Below are positions 9,651 to 19,908 of a DNA stretch of 64,000 bases, piece after piece; the stretch's first letter is position 1, and every line of letters starts with the position of its first letter. A program made the position numbers and the translations under genes. The stretch comes from Rhizobiaceae bacterium MnEN-MB40S. GTDB lineage: Bacteria > Pseudomonadota > Alphaproteobacteria > Rhizobiales > Rhizobiaceae. The stretch lies in contig BRLC01000009.1 in NCBI GenBank assembly GCA_024343425.1, positions 62,001 through 126,000 of the forward strand, in the 5' to 3' direction. The notes below the pieces were generated by a model. It did no database searches. It was not told the DNA's origin and worked only from the letters and a program-made list of their open reading frames with translations.

Positions 9651-11411
9651 ATGAATCTTTTCCGAGACTTCGAAGAGCGCGTCATCGACGCGTTACACAA
9701 ACTCGACGCTATTGGCGAGAAGGCTGGCGACATCAGTTTTTCGCGCATAAAGGCGGAGCCACCGCGCGACCCCAGCCATGGCGATGTGGCGACGAACGCC
9801 GCCATGGTTCTGGCGAAGCCCCTGTCGACCAATCCGCGCGCCCTTGCAGAGCAGATTTGCGAGCAACTGAAGGACGACCCGGATATCGAGTCCCTGTCGA
9901 TCGCCGGACCCGGTTTCATCAATATGAAACTGTCGTCGGCCTACTGGCGGGGCGTCTTGCAGGGCATCGTCGAAGCGCCGGACAATTACGGTCGGGTCAA
10001 TGTCGGCGAGAGCGAGAAGATCAATGTGGAATACGTGTCGGCCAATCCGACCGGTCCCATGCATGTCGGTCACTGCCGCGGGGCGGTTGTCGGGGATTCG
10101 CTCGCCAATCTTCTGGAATTCGCTGGCTATGACGTCGTTCGGGAATATTACATCAACGATGCAGGCTCCCAGATCGATACGCTGGCCAGATCCCTGTATC
10201 TGAGATACCGGGAGGCGCTGGGCGAGGATATCGGCGAGATTCCCGCAGGCCTGTATCCTGGCGATTACCTCGCGCCGGTCGGCCAGAAACTCGCCGAGGA
10301 GTTCGGCAGGGATCTGATGGCGCTGCCTGAAGAGCAGTGGCTTCCCGTGGTCAAGGACCGCGCGATCGACGCGATGATGGACATGATCCGCGACGATCTC
10401 GATGCGCTCAACATCCATCACGACGTCTTCTTCTCCGAAAGAACCCTGCACGACAATGGCGAGAAAGCGATCCGCGAGGCGATCAACGACCTGACCTTCA
10501 AGGGACACGTCTACGAAGGCAAGTTGCCGCCGCCCAAGGGACAGTTGCCGGAGGACTGGGAAGACAGGGAACAGACCTTGTTCAAGTCCACCGAAGTCGG
10601 CGACGATATCGACAGACCGCTGATCAAGTCGGACGGAAGCTATACCTATTTCGCCGCGGACGTCGCCTATTTCCGCGACAAGTACGAGCGCGGCTTCTCC
10701 GAAATGATCTATGTTCTCGGCGCCGATCACGGAGGCTATGTCAAACGTCTCGAAGCCGTGGCGAAGGCGGTGTCCGGCGGCAAGTCCAAACTGACCGTGC
10801 TCCTGTGCCAGCTCGTCAAGCTGTTCAGGGACGGCGAACCGGTGCGCATGTCGAAACGGTCGGGAGAGTTCGTGACCTTGCGCGACGTGGTCGACGAGGT
10901 GGGACGTGACCCGGTCCGGTTCATGATGCTTTACCGGAAGAACACGGAGCCGCTGGATTTCGACTTTGCGAAAGTGACGGAGCAATCGAAAGAAAATCCT
11001 GTCTTCTACGTGCAGTATGCGCACGCCCGGTGTCACTCCGTGTTTCGGCAGGCGCGGGACGCTTTCCCGGAATTCGACCATGGCGACTTTGACGCGGTCG
11101 GCGCCGTCCGGGCGTTCGAGATGGATCAAACCGAGTTGCAGCTTGTCGCAAAACTTGCGGAATACCCCCGCGTGGTCGAAAGCGCGGCGCTTGCCCATGA
11201 GCCGCATCGGTTGGCGTTTTATCTCTACGATCTCGCCAGCGTGTTTCACCAACACTGGAATAAAGGCAAGGAAAATCCAGAGTTACGATTTGTTAACCAT
11301 GAAAACCCAGAATTGAGCATGGCGAGACTCGCACTTGTCAGCGCAGTTGCTGCGACGCTCAAGTCAGGTCTTGGAATTACCGGCGCCCAGGCCCCGTTGG
11401 AGATGCGATAG
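9651..11411 (+). CDS. argS: Arginyl-tRNA synthetase
   Basis: Class I synthetase for tRNA-Arg. The 586-aa product has the Add1/N-terminal domain, the HIGH-like motif [13 protein letters not shown] near residues 131-143 and the KMSKS-like motif [13 protein letters not shown] near 397-409. The C-terminal DALR anticodon-binding domain ends the protein ([19 protein letters not shown]). ATG 9651 gives the normal N-terminus [11 protein letters not shown]; an upstream ATG at 9591 adds an unlikely Arg-rich leader. About 120 bases separate it from dgt. Confidence 0.96.
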   Translation: MNLFRDFEERVIDALHKLDAIGEKAGDISFSRIKAEPPRDPSHGDVATNAAMVLAKPLSTNPRALAEQICEQLKDDPDIESLSIAGPGFINMKLSSAYWRGVLQGIVEAPDNYGRVNVGESEKINVEYVSANPTGPMHVGHCRGAVVGDSLANLLEFAGYDVVREYYINDAGSQIDTLARSLYLRYREALGEDIGEIPAGLYPGDYLAPVGQKLAEEFGRDLMALPEEQWLPVVKDRAIDAMMDMIRDDLDALNIHHDVFFSERTLHDNGEKAIREAINDLTFKGHVYEGKLPPPKGQLPEDWEDREQTLFKSTEVGDDIDRPLIKSDGSYTYFAADVAYFRDKYERGFSEMIYVLGADHGGYVKRLEAVAKAVSGGKSKLTVLLCQLVKLFRDGEPVRMSKRSGEFVTLRDVVDEVGRDPVRFMMLYRKNTEPLDFDFAKVTEQSKENPVFYVQYAHARCHSVFRQARDAFPEFDHGDFDAVGAVRAFEMDQTELQLVAKLAEYPRVVESAALAHEPHRLAFYLYDLASVFHQHWNKGKENPELRFVNHENPELSMARLALVSAVAATLKSGLGITGAQAPLEMR

Positions 11412-11557
11412 TTGTCACCTTTTGCCCACAATGTACTGGCATTGATCCGTTTCCACGCACGCGCGCTTGAAGTCGCGGCGTGGACCAGGGCGCATCCAAA
11501 CAAGAAGAACCAAATGCGCTGGATGCCGCCGAACCGGGCACATTTTGGACTTGAGGC

Positions 11558-14500
11558 ATGAGTATGGCCGAGAACCAGTATTCACGAGATTACAAGAACG
11601 GCGAGAGTGACGACAGGGACGAGGACCCTCTGGCGGAACTCGCGAGGATCGTAGGTTACGATGTCGCCGCCGACGACAGCCATGATCAGGAAAACGATGC
11701 GGGCCTGGAAGTCGATCTCGAAGCGGAGTTGATGCGTGAACTTGAAGCCGGCGATGATCAGGCCATCGGACATGATGAGGATGAGCCGGCCGTTGCAAAG
11801 ATCGAGACCGAGGAAGAAGGGATTTCCGACGACTTCGATTTCGGCGACCTGTCGAGCGAATTCGATTTGGCGACGGATGACAGCAACTCCGACGAACTGG
11901 AAGACGATGCGAGTGTGTTGGATGCGACTTCGAACGACGACGCCATTGCAAGCCTGGATGAGGCGGTGAATGCGGAGCAGGCCGAGAATGAGGACGTTTC
12001 GGATACGCCGGTCATCGATTTCGACGCTTTCTACTCGACATTTTCACTGTCTGACGGCGAGGAAGAAAAAGCGCCCGATTCCGATGAAACGCTGACATCT
12101 TCCGAGGATGCGATTGAATCCGACGCGATAGTTTCAGAAGAGGTTGTTCGCGAGCCTGCCGACGGGGCCAACCCTTTCGATCTGGACGCCCTGTTTGCTC
12201 AGAGCATGGGGGACGAAGACTCTTTAGAGGGAACGCCTCCGGGCGCCCAGCTGACGGAAGAGCCGGAGATCGATCTCACATCCCTGTCACTGGAAGATTT
12301 GCATTCGGAAATCGAGAAAACCGCGACTGAAGACGAGCAGTCAGATGGCGTGACGCCCGACCCGGTTCAAGCTGGCGCGGAACGGATTGCAGACGAGGCC
12401 GATACCCGCTCGGACCAGCCGGCAGCCATGCATCCGTTCGCCGACTCGACCGATTTGCCTCCGCTGGATTTTGATGCTCTATTCGAAGGTGATATAACGG
12501 AAAGTGATTTTGAACCGGAATCGGAGTTGGATCTTGAGGGTATCGATTTCTCCGACCCGGATGGGGATGCTCAGCATTCAGAAACAGCGGAATCCGAAGC
12601 AACCCAAGAGCATAGTACAGGCTCACAAGGCGCGAAAAACGATATGAATCGACCACCAAGCAATGACGGGCCCGGCAAGGAGCCCAAAAACGAACAGTGG
12701 CCGAATGCAAGGCAGGAAACAGACGAGACAGCGCTGAGTCTGGAAGCCGAGCTCCAGGCGGCTTTCGACGCGCTTGAGGGCAAGCCTGGATCCGAGCAAG
12801 GTCAGACGGATCCTTACAGGCCAGAGCAGGCAATGTACCCGTCTTCAGACCCCTATGGCGACTATGAGGGCGACGCAGAGTTCTCGGCAACACTTGCCGA
12901 ACTGGACAACGCAAGTCGCTCTGAAGACGGCTCTTACGATGAGGAATCGATCTCGTCTCCGGATGAGGATCACTCGGCTCCGGTGGAAGAAGAGCCCATC
13001 CGCCCGTTTCAGAGTTATGCGACCCCGAAGCCGCTGGCGACGCCGGATGCGGGCGACTACGCCGAACACGACAATTCCGTCAATGAAGCCGCTGAGGAGC
13101 AGGAGCTTGACCTTGGCGATCTGTTGGCGGCGGAGATCGGCGAAGTCGAATCGAGTGTGAGAAGCGACGAAACGGATTACGATCCGTCGCCCTTCGACGC
13201 CGGAGACATTGTCGAGGACGACATGGCCCCCGATGATATGGGCGTTATTGACGTTCCCGAGTATGAAGAGGAAGAAACAGCCGCGACTGTTCCTCTCGAC
13301 GAAGATCTCAATATGTCGCTGGAAGATGAACTTGCCGCCATCTCTGTGGACGGCGACGCAAGCACGTACAGCGCAAACGCCAGCGACGATCGCTCTGAAG
13401 AGCCCTATGACGAATCGGAGTTCCTGTCCGAGTACGCCGATCCGGCGGTCGCCGCCGAAGTGGCGGCGCATGCGAACGCCCTGTCGCACGAGTTCAACGA
13501 TCAGTCGACGCATTACGAGCAGGAAGCGCCGGACTGGACGGACGAACCCATCGAGGAATTCTCGGAAGGCGACGACTTCGACGACGATGATTATCCGCAG
13601 CAAGGCTATGCGGCCGCTGCGCGATACGCCGATGACGAATTCGATCCCGAATTCGCGATGGACGAGTTTCCCGAACTGGATGAAATCCGCGGCGAGTCCG
13701 GTAGAAGCAAACTGCTTTATGGCGGCGTCGCTGTCGTCGCGCTGCTGCTTGTCGGCGGCGCGGGTTTCTACTGGTGGGACTCCAGCCTCGGCAGCAGCGG
13801 GCAGGGCGAGCCGCCGGTCATCGCCGCCAGCAGCGATCCGGTGAAAATTAAGCCGGCTGATCCGGGCGGAAAGACTGTTCCGAACCAGGACCTCGCTGTC
13901 TATGACAGGGTCGCCGGAGATGGCGCGGAAACTCCGACGCAGGAAAACCTCGTCAGCACCGAAGAAGAACCGATCGACGTCGTGCAAAGAACGCTCAATC
14001 CGGAATCGCTTCCGCTTGAAGGCCGCAACGGCGTGGCCGAGCCAGTTGGTTCTCCGGCGAAGTCAGAAGACCGGTTGACTGCGGATTCGATGAATCCGGA
14101 TCCCGCCGCGGCGGCAGAAGACAGCTACGGCGTCGCGCCAAAACGCGTCCGGACGCTGATCGTCAAGCCGGACGGAACGATCGTTTCCCGCGAGCAGGAA
14201 CCGGACGCCGAGAGAAGCGCTTTCGCCAGCGACGCCTCAACGACCGGAGAAGATCTGCCGGTGAGCAGTTCGGCGCGTCTGTCCGTCCAGGAAACAGGCG
14301 CAGCCTCTGCTTCGCAGGAGCCGCTTCCCGGAAGCAACGCAGCATCCGGTCAGCAATCCGCTGCAGCAGCGCTTCCGCCGATTGACGAAAACATTCGCAA
14401 CAGCGGGGAAATACCACTTCCAGCAGCGCGTCCGACTTCAGCGGCTGCAACAGCATCGTCAAGCCAGACGCAAACCCAGCTTGCATCTGCCGCCGCCACG

Positions 14501-14911
14501 ACCACCAGCGCTGCCGAGACCGCGAATGCGGACGGCGCGGGCACCAATTTGCGCAGTTCCATCGAGGCGCCGGTGCCGACGTCGCGTCCGGCGGAACAAC
14601 CGGTTGATATCGTGGAAGCTGTGACGGATCGCGGCAATCTCGCCGGCAGCAGCCAGACAGCCAGCGCGGGCGGATATTCGGTTCAGATCTCTTCGCAGGT
14701 GTCCGAGGACGCCGCCCGGGCTGACTATAACCGTCAGGCGCAGCAATACGCGTCCGTTCTCGGTGGCCGCAATGCACAAATAGTGCGCGCGGATATTGAA
14801 GGCCGCGGCGTGTTTTATCGCGTCCGCATACCTGCCGGCAGCAAGGAAGAAGCGACGCGGCTTTGCGACAGCCTGAAAAGCGCCGGCGGCAATTGCTTCG
14901 TCGCCCGTTGA
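11558..14911 (+). CDS. Large SPOR-domain membrane protein
   Basis: The 1117-aa product has three parts. Residues 1 to about 710 are a strongly acidic, Asp/Glu/Ser-rich, repetitive region with no recognisable fold. A single transmembrane helix follows at about 718-738 (LLYGGVAVVALLLVGGAGFYWW). About 300 Pro/Ala/Ser-rich periplasmic residues then lead to a C-terminal SPOR domain (about 1036-1117, starting GGYSVQISSQ). SPOR domains bind peptidoglycan stripped of stem peptides at division sites, so a septal role is likely. The position between argS and nagZ is conserved in Rhizobiales, but this N-terminal region is unusually long. The cytoplasmic role is unknown. Confidence 0.88.
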   Translation: MSMAENQYSRDYKNGESDDRDEDPLAELARIVGYDVAADDSHDQENDAGLEVDLEAELMRELEAGDDQAIGHDEDEPAVAKIETEEEGISDDFDFGDLSSEFDLATDDSNSDELEDDASVLDATSNDDAIASLDEAVNAEQAENEDVSDTPVIDFDAFYSTFSLSDGEEEKAPDSDETLTSSEDAIESDAIVSEEVVREPADGANPFDLDALFAQSMGDEDSLEGTPPGAQLTEEPEIDLTSLSLEDLHSEIEKTATEDEQSDGVTPDPVQAGAERIADEADTRSDQPAAMHPFADSTDLPPLDFDALFEGDITESDFEPESELDLEGIDFSDPDGDAQHSETAESEATQEHSTGSQGAKNDMNRPPSNDGPGKEPKNEQWPNARQETDETALSLEAELQAAFDALEGKPGSEQGQTDPYRPEQAMYPSSDPYGDYEGDAEFSATLAELDNASRSEDGSYDEESISSPDEDHSAPVEEEPIRPFQSYATPKPLATPDAGDYAEHDNSVNEAAEEQELDLGDLLAAEIGEVESSVRSDETDYDPSPFDAGDIVEDDMAPDDMGVIDVPEYEEEETAATVPLDEDLNMSLEDELAAISVDGDASTYSANASDDRSEEPYDESEFLSEYADPAVAAEVAAHANALSHEFNDQSTHYEQEAPDWTDEPIEEFSEGDDFDDDDYPQQGYAAAARYADDEFDPEFAMDEFPELDEIRGESGRSKLLYGGVAVVALLLVGGAGFYWWDSSLGSSGQGEPPVIAASSDPVKIKPADPGGKTVPNQDLAVYDRVAGDGAETPTQENLVSTEEEPIDVVQRTLNPESLPLEGRNGVAEPVGSPAKSEDRLTADSMNPDPAAAAEDSYGVAPKRVRTLIVKPDGTIVSREQEPDAERSAFASDASTTGEDLPVSSSARLSVQETGAASASQEPLPGSNAASGQQSAAAALPPIDENIRNSGEIPLPAARPTSAAATASSSQTQTQLASAAATTTSAAETANADGAGTNLRSSIEAPVPTSRPAEQPVDIVEAVTDRGNLAGSSQTASAGGYSVQISSQVSEDAARADYNRQAQQYASVLGGRNAQIVRADIEGRGVFYRVRIPAGSKEEATRLCDSLKSAGGNCFVAR

Positions 14912-14977
14912 GCCTGTTTACACTCACGTCACGAAACGGACAACGATCAGGAATGACAGGGTGACGTCTGCGTCCGC

Positions 14978-15000
14978 AAACGCCTGAATACAGGCGTTTT
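14978..15000 (+). terminator. Probable Rho-independent terminator after the SPOR gene
   Basis: A perfect nine-base stem AAACGCCTG with loop AATA and arm CAGGCGTTT is followed by only one further T. It sits 67 bases after the SPOR-gene stop and 60 bases before nagZ. The weak T-run suggests partial termination. Confidence 0.5.
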
Positions 15001-15060
15001 GGTGTGACCTGCAGATCCGCCGATACTGGTCATTTCCCGGTTTGTCTGTATGATTCGACC

Positions 15061-16092
15061 ATGAGCGAATCAAAAGCGATGATCCTTGGATGCGGCGGAT
15101 TGGAGCTGACGGATGACGAGCGCGCCTTCTTCGCGAAGGAACGGCCGTGGGGCTTTATTCTTTTTGCGCGCAATATTGGCGACGCGGATCAGGTTCGCGC
15201 CTTGGTCGGCGACCTTCGCGAATGCCTCAACCGCAGCGACGCGCCGGTGCTTGTCGATCAGGAAGGCGGCCGTGTCCAGAGGCTTCGACCGCCTCTGGCG
15301 CCGCAATATCCGGCGGCGTCCGTTCTCGGTGATCTTTACGCCCTGAACAAGGATAAGGGATTGCGGGCCGCATGGCTTCTGTCTCGTCTTCATGCAATCG
15401 ATCTCGCCAAGCTTGGCATAACCGTGGATTGTCTTCCGGTGCTCGACGTGCCGGTTGCGGGAAGCCACGATGTCATCGGAAATCGCGCCTATGGTTATGA
15501 TCCGCACCTGGTGAGCGCCATGGGCGCAGCCGCAATGGAAGGGCTGATCGCCGGCGGCGTGCTTCCGGTCATCAAGCACATGCCGGGCCACGGGCGCGCG
15601 AACGTCGATTCGCATCATGATCTGCCGCAGGTCGACGCCTCACTTTCAGACCTCGAAGCCAGCGATTTCGTTCCCTTCAAGGCGCTTGCCGCTTCGGCTC
15701 CGATGGCGATGACCGCGCACGTGGTTTACACCGGAATTGACGCAGATAGGCCGGCGACGACGTCGCGCAGAGTGATTGAGGACGTCATTCGCGCGAAGCT
15801 GGGTTTCGACGGCCTTTTGATGTCGGACGATATCTCCATGAAAGCGCTTTCTGGGGATTTCGCATCGAAGACCAGTGCAATTTTCCAAGCCGGGTGCGAT
15901 GTAATTCTGCATTGCAACGGTTCCATGGACGAAATGCCGGATGTGGCGGACAACACTCCGGTGCTCCAGGGCAAGCCGTTGCAACGGGCCGACAGGGTCA
16001 TGTCGATGTTCAAAGCGCCCCAGGCGGCTGACGAAGCTGTGCTGAGGGCGGAATTCGATGATCTCCTTTCGGCGAACACCGTCATGGTTTGA
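15061..16092 (+). CDS. nagZ: Beta-N-acetylhexosaminidase NagZ
   Basis: Cytoplasmic GH3 enzyme of peptidoglycan recycling that removes GlcNAc from anhydro-muropeptides. The 343-aa product contains the NagZ signature KHMPGHGRANVDSHHDLP near residues 172-189, which carries the His/Asp acid-base dyad, and the nucleophile Asp in LMSDDISMKAL near 254. The start MSESKAMILGCGG at 15061 is preferred; the in-frame start at 15004 overlaps the terminator region. It is followed by scpA nine bases later, so nagZ–scpA–scpB are probably one operon. Confidence 0.94.
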   Translation: MSESKAMILGCGGLELTDDERAFFAKERPWGFILFARNIGDADQVRALVGDLRECLNRSDAPVLVDQEGGRVQRLRPPLAPQYPAASVLGDLYALNKDKGLRAAWLLSRLHAIDLAKLGITVDCLPVLDVPVAGSHDVIGNRAYGYDPHLVSAMGAAAMEGLIAGGVLPVIKHMPGHGRANVDSHHDLPQVDASLSDLEASDFVPFKALAASAPMAMTAHVVYTGIDADRPATTSRRVIEDVIRAKLGFDGLLMSDDISMKALSGDFASKTSAIFQAGCDVILHCNGSMDEMPDVADNTPVLQGKPLQRADRVMSMFKAPQAADEAVLRAEFDDLLSANTVMV

Positions 16093-16101
16093 GCAGGGTA
16101 T

Positions 16102-16971
16102 ATGAGCGGCGCTGTCAGAGAACATATCGATCCCAGGAAACCACCGGCGGCGCCGATGGACCGGATCTGGTCGGACGATCGGGACGAGCGCGGCGTCAGC
16201 GAGCCGGCGCTGGTCGTGGACACCGAAGGTTTCGAAGGGCCGCTGGATCTACTGCTCCATCTCGCAAGGACTCAGAAAGTCGACCTGGCGCGGATTTCCG
16301 TTCTGGCGCTCGCCGAGCAATATCTGGCTTTCGTCGAAAGAGCCCGGCAATTGCGTCTCGAACTCGCCGCCGATTATCTGGTTATGGCCGCCTGGCTCGC
16401 CTATCTGAAATCGCGCCTGCTTATTCCCCAGCAAAATACCGATGACGGACCGTCGGGCGAAGAAATGGCGACGCAGCTGGCCTTCAGGCTCAAACGCCTT
16501 GAAGCCATGCGCGATGCGGCGACGCGCCTGATAAACCGGAACAGGCTTGGCCGCGACGTCTTTCCCCGCGGCGCCCCTGAACCGGTCGTGGTCGAACGCA
16601 AATCCGAGTTTTCCGCCACCCTTTACGACCTGCTCAATTCCTACGCGCAACTTCGACAAAGGGGTTCCGTGCGCCAGGTGACGATCATGCGCCGGCGCGT
16701 CTGGTCGTTGAGCGAGGCCCGGGTCATACTGAAATCGATTATCGGCGAACTGCATGAGTGGACAGCGCTCGATCATTTCCTGGTCCGTTATCTGAGCGAC
16801 CCGGAGGAAAGGGCGACTGCGATCGCCAGTTCGTTTGCCGCGTCGCTCGAGATGGTGCGGGAAGGAAAACTGCTGATCCGCCAGGAACAGGCTTTTGCGC
16901 CGATCTATCTGAAAAGCGCCGCCGATCCGGCCGCGTCGTCCACAAAAGAGGAAAACGCCTCCCATGACTGA
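16102..16971 (+). CDS. scpA: Segregation and condensation protein A
   Basis: Kleisin subunit of the Smc–ScpAB condensin, bridging the Smc heads during chromosome segregation. The 289-aa product has the N-terminal ScpA motif FEGPLDLLLHLARTQKVDL and the typical IADYLVMAAWLAYLKSRLL-like helix (here AADYLVMAAWLAYLKSRLL). A C-terminal winged-helix region follows. Its stop overlaps scpB by eight bases, indicating translational coupling. Confidence 0.94.
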   Translation: MSGAVREHIDPRKPPAAPMDRIWSDDRDERGVSEPALVVDTEGFEGPLDLLLHLARTQKVDLARISVLALAEQYLAFVERARQLRLELAADYLVMAAWLAYLKSRLLIPQQNTDDGPSGEEMATQLAFRLKRLEAMRDAATRLINRNRLGRDVFPRGAPEPVVVERKSEFSATLYDLLNSYAQLRQRGSVRQVTIMRRRVWSLSEARVILKSIIGELHEWTALDHFLVRYLSDPEERATAIASSFAASLEMVREGKLLIRQEQAFAPIYLKSAADPAASSTKEENASHD

Positions 16972-17698
16972 AGGATCGCAAGCCCGCATCGTGCCCTTCA
17001 AGCCGCAAAATGATGCGGACGAGGCGGATGACGCGCACGACGCCCGCCTTGAGCGTGAGGCCGAACGAATCGCGGAGGCGATGGTCTTCGCTTCGTCGGA
17101 ACCGGTTCAGGAAAAGCTGATCGCCGAAAAAATACCTGACGGCGTCAATGTTGGCGACGTGATGAAGCGTCTCGCGGGACTTTACACGATGCGCGGCGTC
17201 AATCTCGTGCGCGTCGGCGATAGCTGGGCGTTCCGGACAGCAGCCGATCTGTCGTTTCTCATTCATCGTGATCAGACGGATGTGCGCAAACTGTCACGCG
17301 CAGCTCTGGAAGTATTGGCGATCATTTCCTACCACCAGCCTGTCACAAGAGCGGAAGTTGAAGAAATTCGCGGTGTTGCGACATCCCGCGGCACTCTGGA
17401 CGTCCTGCTCGAATCCGGCTGGGTCAAGATGAGAGGCCGTCGAAGAACGCCCGGCCGCCCTGTCACCTATGGCACCACGCTCGAATTCCTCGATCATTTT
17501 GGTCTGGAAGAATTGCGCGACCTTCCAGGACTGGAGGAACTCAAGGGCGCCGGCCTGCTTTCATCGCGTGTGCCATCGGATTTCCAGGTGCCGCTTCCAC
17601 CGTCCGGCGACGAACTGGAAGAGGACGAGGATCCCATTACGCAGATGGATCTCGAGGAACTCGGCCTCTTGACACCGGCTGTCGAAAAAGAGGACTAG
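16964..17698 (+). CDS. scpB: Segregation and condensation protein B
   Basis: Paired winged-helix subunit that binds the kleisin ScpA. The 244-aa product contains the family signature SRAALEVLAIISYHQPVTRAEV, then IRGVATSRGTLDVLLESGWV and RRRTPGRPVTYGTT. The last 50 residues are acidic (ELEEDEDPITQMDLEELG), as often seen in alphaproteobacteria. It overlaps scpA by eight bases. Confidence 0.94.
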   Translation: MTEGSQARIVPFKPQNDADEADDAHDARLEREAERIAEAMVFASSEPVQEKLIAEKIPDGVNVGDVMKRLAGLYTMRGVNLVRVGDSWAFRTAADLSFLIHRDQTDVRKLSRAALEVLAIISYHQPVTRAEVEEIRGVATSRGTLDVLLESGWVKMRGRRRTPGRPVTYGTTLEFLDHFGLEELRDLPGLEELKGAGLLSSRVPSDFQVPLPPSGDELEEDEDPITQMDLEELGLLTPAVEKED

Positions 17699-17735
17699 TG
17701 AGCGAAACTTTATAAGGGGAATTGAAAGGCCCTTT

Positions 17736-18821
17736 GTGGAATCGCTTACGCAAGAAAACCGGTCAGAACGCCGGTCCGGAGTGGTATTCGCCGCAACGCT
17801 GACTTTCGATGAAGTCAACCACGGCTATGACGGTCAGGCAGTCGTTCGCAATTTGTCGCTGACTGCAAAGGCGGGTCGGATACTGTGCCTGCTGGGCCCC
17901 TCGGGATCAGGAAAAACGACTCTCCTTCGCCTTGCGGCGGGTGTTGAAACGCCGACAAGCGGCCGGATTCTGATTGACGGCAAGGAAGTCAGCGGTCCTT
18001 CGCGGTTCGTGCCGCCCGAAAAAAGAGGCGTCGGCCTTGTTTTCCAGGATTTTGCGCTGTTTCCGCACATGTGCGTGCTGGACAATGTCTGCTTCGGTCT
18101 CGCCGCGTTGCCAAAGCAGCAAGCGCGCCTTGTAGGCATGGAGGCGCTGGAGCGCGTGGGTATGACACACTATGCTGACCAGTACCCGCACGCGCTTTCG
18201 GGAGGAGAGCAGCAGCGCGTCGCCCTTGCGCGGGCGCTCGCGCCGAGGCCTGCAATTCTGCTGATGGACGAACCTTTTTCCGGACTCGATACCCGCCTGA
18301 GAGAAAACGTGCGCAGCGAGACTCTTGCGATCCTCCGCGAAACCGGCGCCACAGCCGTGGTGGTCACACATGACGCTGAGGAAGCAATGCGCATGGCCGA
18401 TACGATTGCGCTGCTGAAAGACGGCGAACTCGCGCAAATGGGAACCGCGGAAGAACTCTACAAAACGCCGTCCAATCTGTTTGTCGCCCGCTTTTTTGCC
18501 GAAATGAACGTTTTCGATGTGCGTGTAGCCGCCGGCAACGTTGAAACGCCGTTGGGGTGTTTTTCAGCCGGTCAATGGAGCGATGGCGAAAAACTGACTG
18601 CCGCAATACGATTTTCTGCGGTTGGCGTCTCGGAAAACGGCGCGGCCGTTCCGGCGCGCATCGCATATCGGCGGTTTCTTGGTGATTACGAGCAGTTTGC
18701 GCTGGCCGTTCTCGGCGTTGACAAACTCATTCAGGCGCGTATGCCGGTCGGTACACTTAAGTCTGATTTGCAGGATGTGACTGTTTGCGTTAACGAGCGG
18801 GACATTTTGCTGTTTAAATGA
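17736..18821 (+). CDS. ABC transporter ATP-binding protein, iron/polyamine importer type
   Basis: A 361-aa ATPase with Walker A GPSGSGKTTLLR, Q-loop VFQDFALFPH, signature LSGGEQQRVALARAL, Walker B ILLMDEPFSGLD and H-loop VVTHD. The C-terminal TOBE-like domain (residues about 270-361) is typical of FbpC/PotA/UgpC-class importers. No permease or binding-protein gene is adjacent: the gene stands alone between scpB and tatA, so its partners must be elsewhere. The start is GTG with GAAAGG seven bases upstream. The substrate cannot be decided from sequence; ferric iron is one possibility. Confidence 0.85.
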   Translation: MESLTQENRSERRSGVVFAATLTFDEVNHGYDGQAVVRNLSLTAKAGRILCLLGPSGSGKTTLLRLAAGVETPTSGRILIDGKEVSGPSRFVPPEKRGVGLVFQDFALFPHMCVLDNVCFGLAALPKQQARLVGMEALERVGMTHYADQYPHALSGGEQQRVALARALAPRPAILLMDEPFSGLDTRLRENVRSETLAILRETGATAVVVTHDAEEAMRMADTIALLKDGELAQMGTAEELYKTPSNLFVARFFAEMNVFDVRVAAGNVETPLGCFSAGQWSDGEKLTAAIRFSAVGVSENGAAVPARIAYRRFLGDYEQFALAVLGVDKLIQARMPVGTLKSDLQDVTVCVNERDILLFK

Positions 18822-18869
18822 GCGTGGAAACATCCTAAATCATGGCGAGACGCCTCAAAGGAGACGAGT

Positions 18870-19073
18870 ATGGGTAGTTTTAGCATTTGGCACTGGCTGA
18901 TCGTTCTGGTGGTCGTGCTGCTGCTGTTTGGCCGCGGCAAGATTCCGGAATTGATGGGCGATGTCGCCAAGGGTATCAAAAGTTTCCGCAAGGGAATGTC
19001 CGACGAGGAAGCCGAGTCGGAGAAAGCCAAGACTGTGGAACACAAGGCTGACGAATCCGCAGAGAAAAGCTGA
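18870..19073 (+). CDS. tatA: Twin-arginine translocase subunit TatA
   Basis: Pore-forming subunit of Tat export. The 67-aa product has the short N-terminal transmembrane helix ([16 protein letters not shown]), the [12 protein letters not shown] hinge with an amphipathic helix, and a charged tail. AAAGGAGACG lies upstream of the ATG. It is followed by tatB and tatC in the normal order. Confidence 0.95.
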   Translation: MGSFSIWHWLIVLVVVLLLFGRGKIPELMGDVAKGIKSFRKGMSDEEAESEKAKTVEHKADESAEKS

Positions 19074-19146
19074 TTGCAAGGGACAGCCTGAACAACACGT
19101 ATGTCACACCTGTTTGCCGATGACACCGCTTCGGAGATGACCGTCC

Positions 19147-19908
19147 ATGCTTGATCTGGGCTGGCAGGAATTCATTGTTGTCGCCCTGGTTCTGGTTCTC
19201 ATCGTGGGTCCGAAGGATTTGCCGGAGATGCTCCGGACCTTCGGAAAGACCACGAAGAAGCTCAGAGGCATGGCCGGTGATTTTCGCAAGCAATTCGACG
19301 ACGCGCTGAAGGAAGCCGAACTGGACGACGTCAGTTCGATGATTTCGGATGCGCGAAAGTTCAATCCGCGCAATGCGTTGAAGGATGTCATCGACCCGCT
19401 CGAAAGCGCTGGCCGCGACATCAAGGCCGGATTGAACGAAGCGGCGAAGGCCACGGGGCCGACGCCGTCCGTTGCAAAGACCGCGAATACGGAAAAGGTC
19501 ACCGAGAAAACGCAATCTGCGGAGCCGAAGGCGGCTGAAACTTCGAAGAAGACGACTGCCGCCGCCGCGAAAAAGCCGGCGACGCGCAAGCCCGCAGCCC
19601 GCAAAACAGCTGCGAGCGGGAAAGCGGCTTCGACAACGACAAAGTCGACTACCACAAAGTCTGCGTCTGCAAAATCCGCGTCCACAAAGTCGAAGAGCGC
19701 CGGGGCGGCTACGGCCAAATCGGGCTCGACCAAGGCCGCCAGCAGCACAGCAAAGTCACGAGCAAAGACAGGCGCAGGATCTGCGAAGTCAGAGGCCCCG
19801 GCAAAGCCGGCGGCAGGCAAGACTCGAAAGACCACCACGCGGACAAAGAGCGCGGCGTCGAAATCCAAAGCAGCGACTGCTGACAGCGCCAGCGGAGAAA
19901 AAGCGTGA
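19147..19908 (+). CDS. tatB: Twin-arginine translocase subunit TatB with long basic tail
   Basis: Receptor component of the TatBC complex. The 253-aa product has the N-terminal helix WQEFIVVALVLVLIVGPKDLPEM and the TatB-type Gly-Pro hinge. A long amphipathic/coiled region precedes a C-terminal tail of about 140 residues composed mostly of Lys, Ala, Thr and Ser repeats. Alphaproteobacterial TatB proteins often have such tails; this one is on the long side. The stop overlaps the tatC GTG by four bases. Confidence 0.93.
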   Translation: MLDLGWQEFIVVALVLVLIVGPKDLPEMLRTFGKTTKKLRGMAGDFRKQFDDALKEAELDDVSSMISDARKFNPRNALKDVIDPLESAGRDIKAGLNEAAKATGPTPSVAKTANTEKVTEKTQSAEPKAAETSKKTTAAAAKKPATRKPAARKTAASGKAASTTTKSTTTKSASAKSASTKSKSAGAATAKSGSTKAASSTAKSRAKTGAGSAKSEAPAKPAAGKTRKTTTRTKSAASKSKAATADSASGEKA

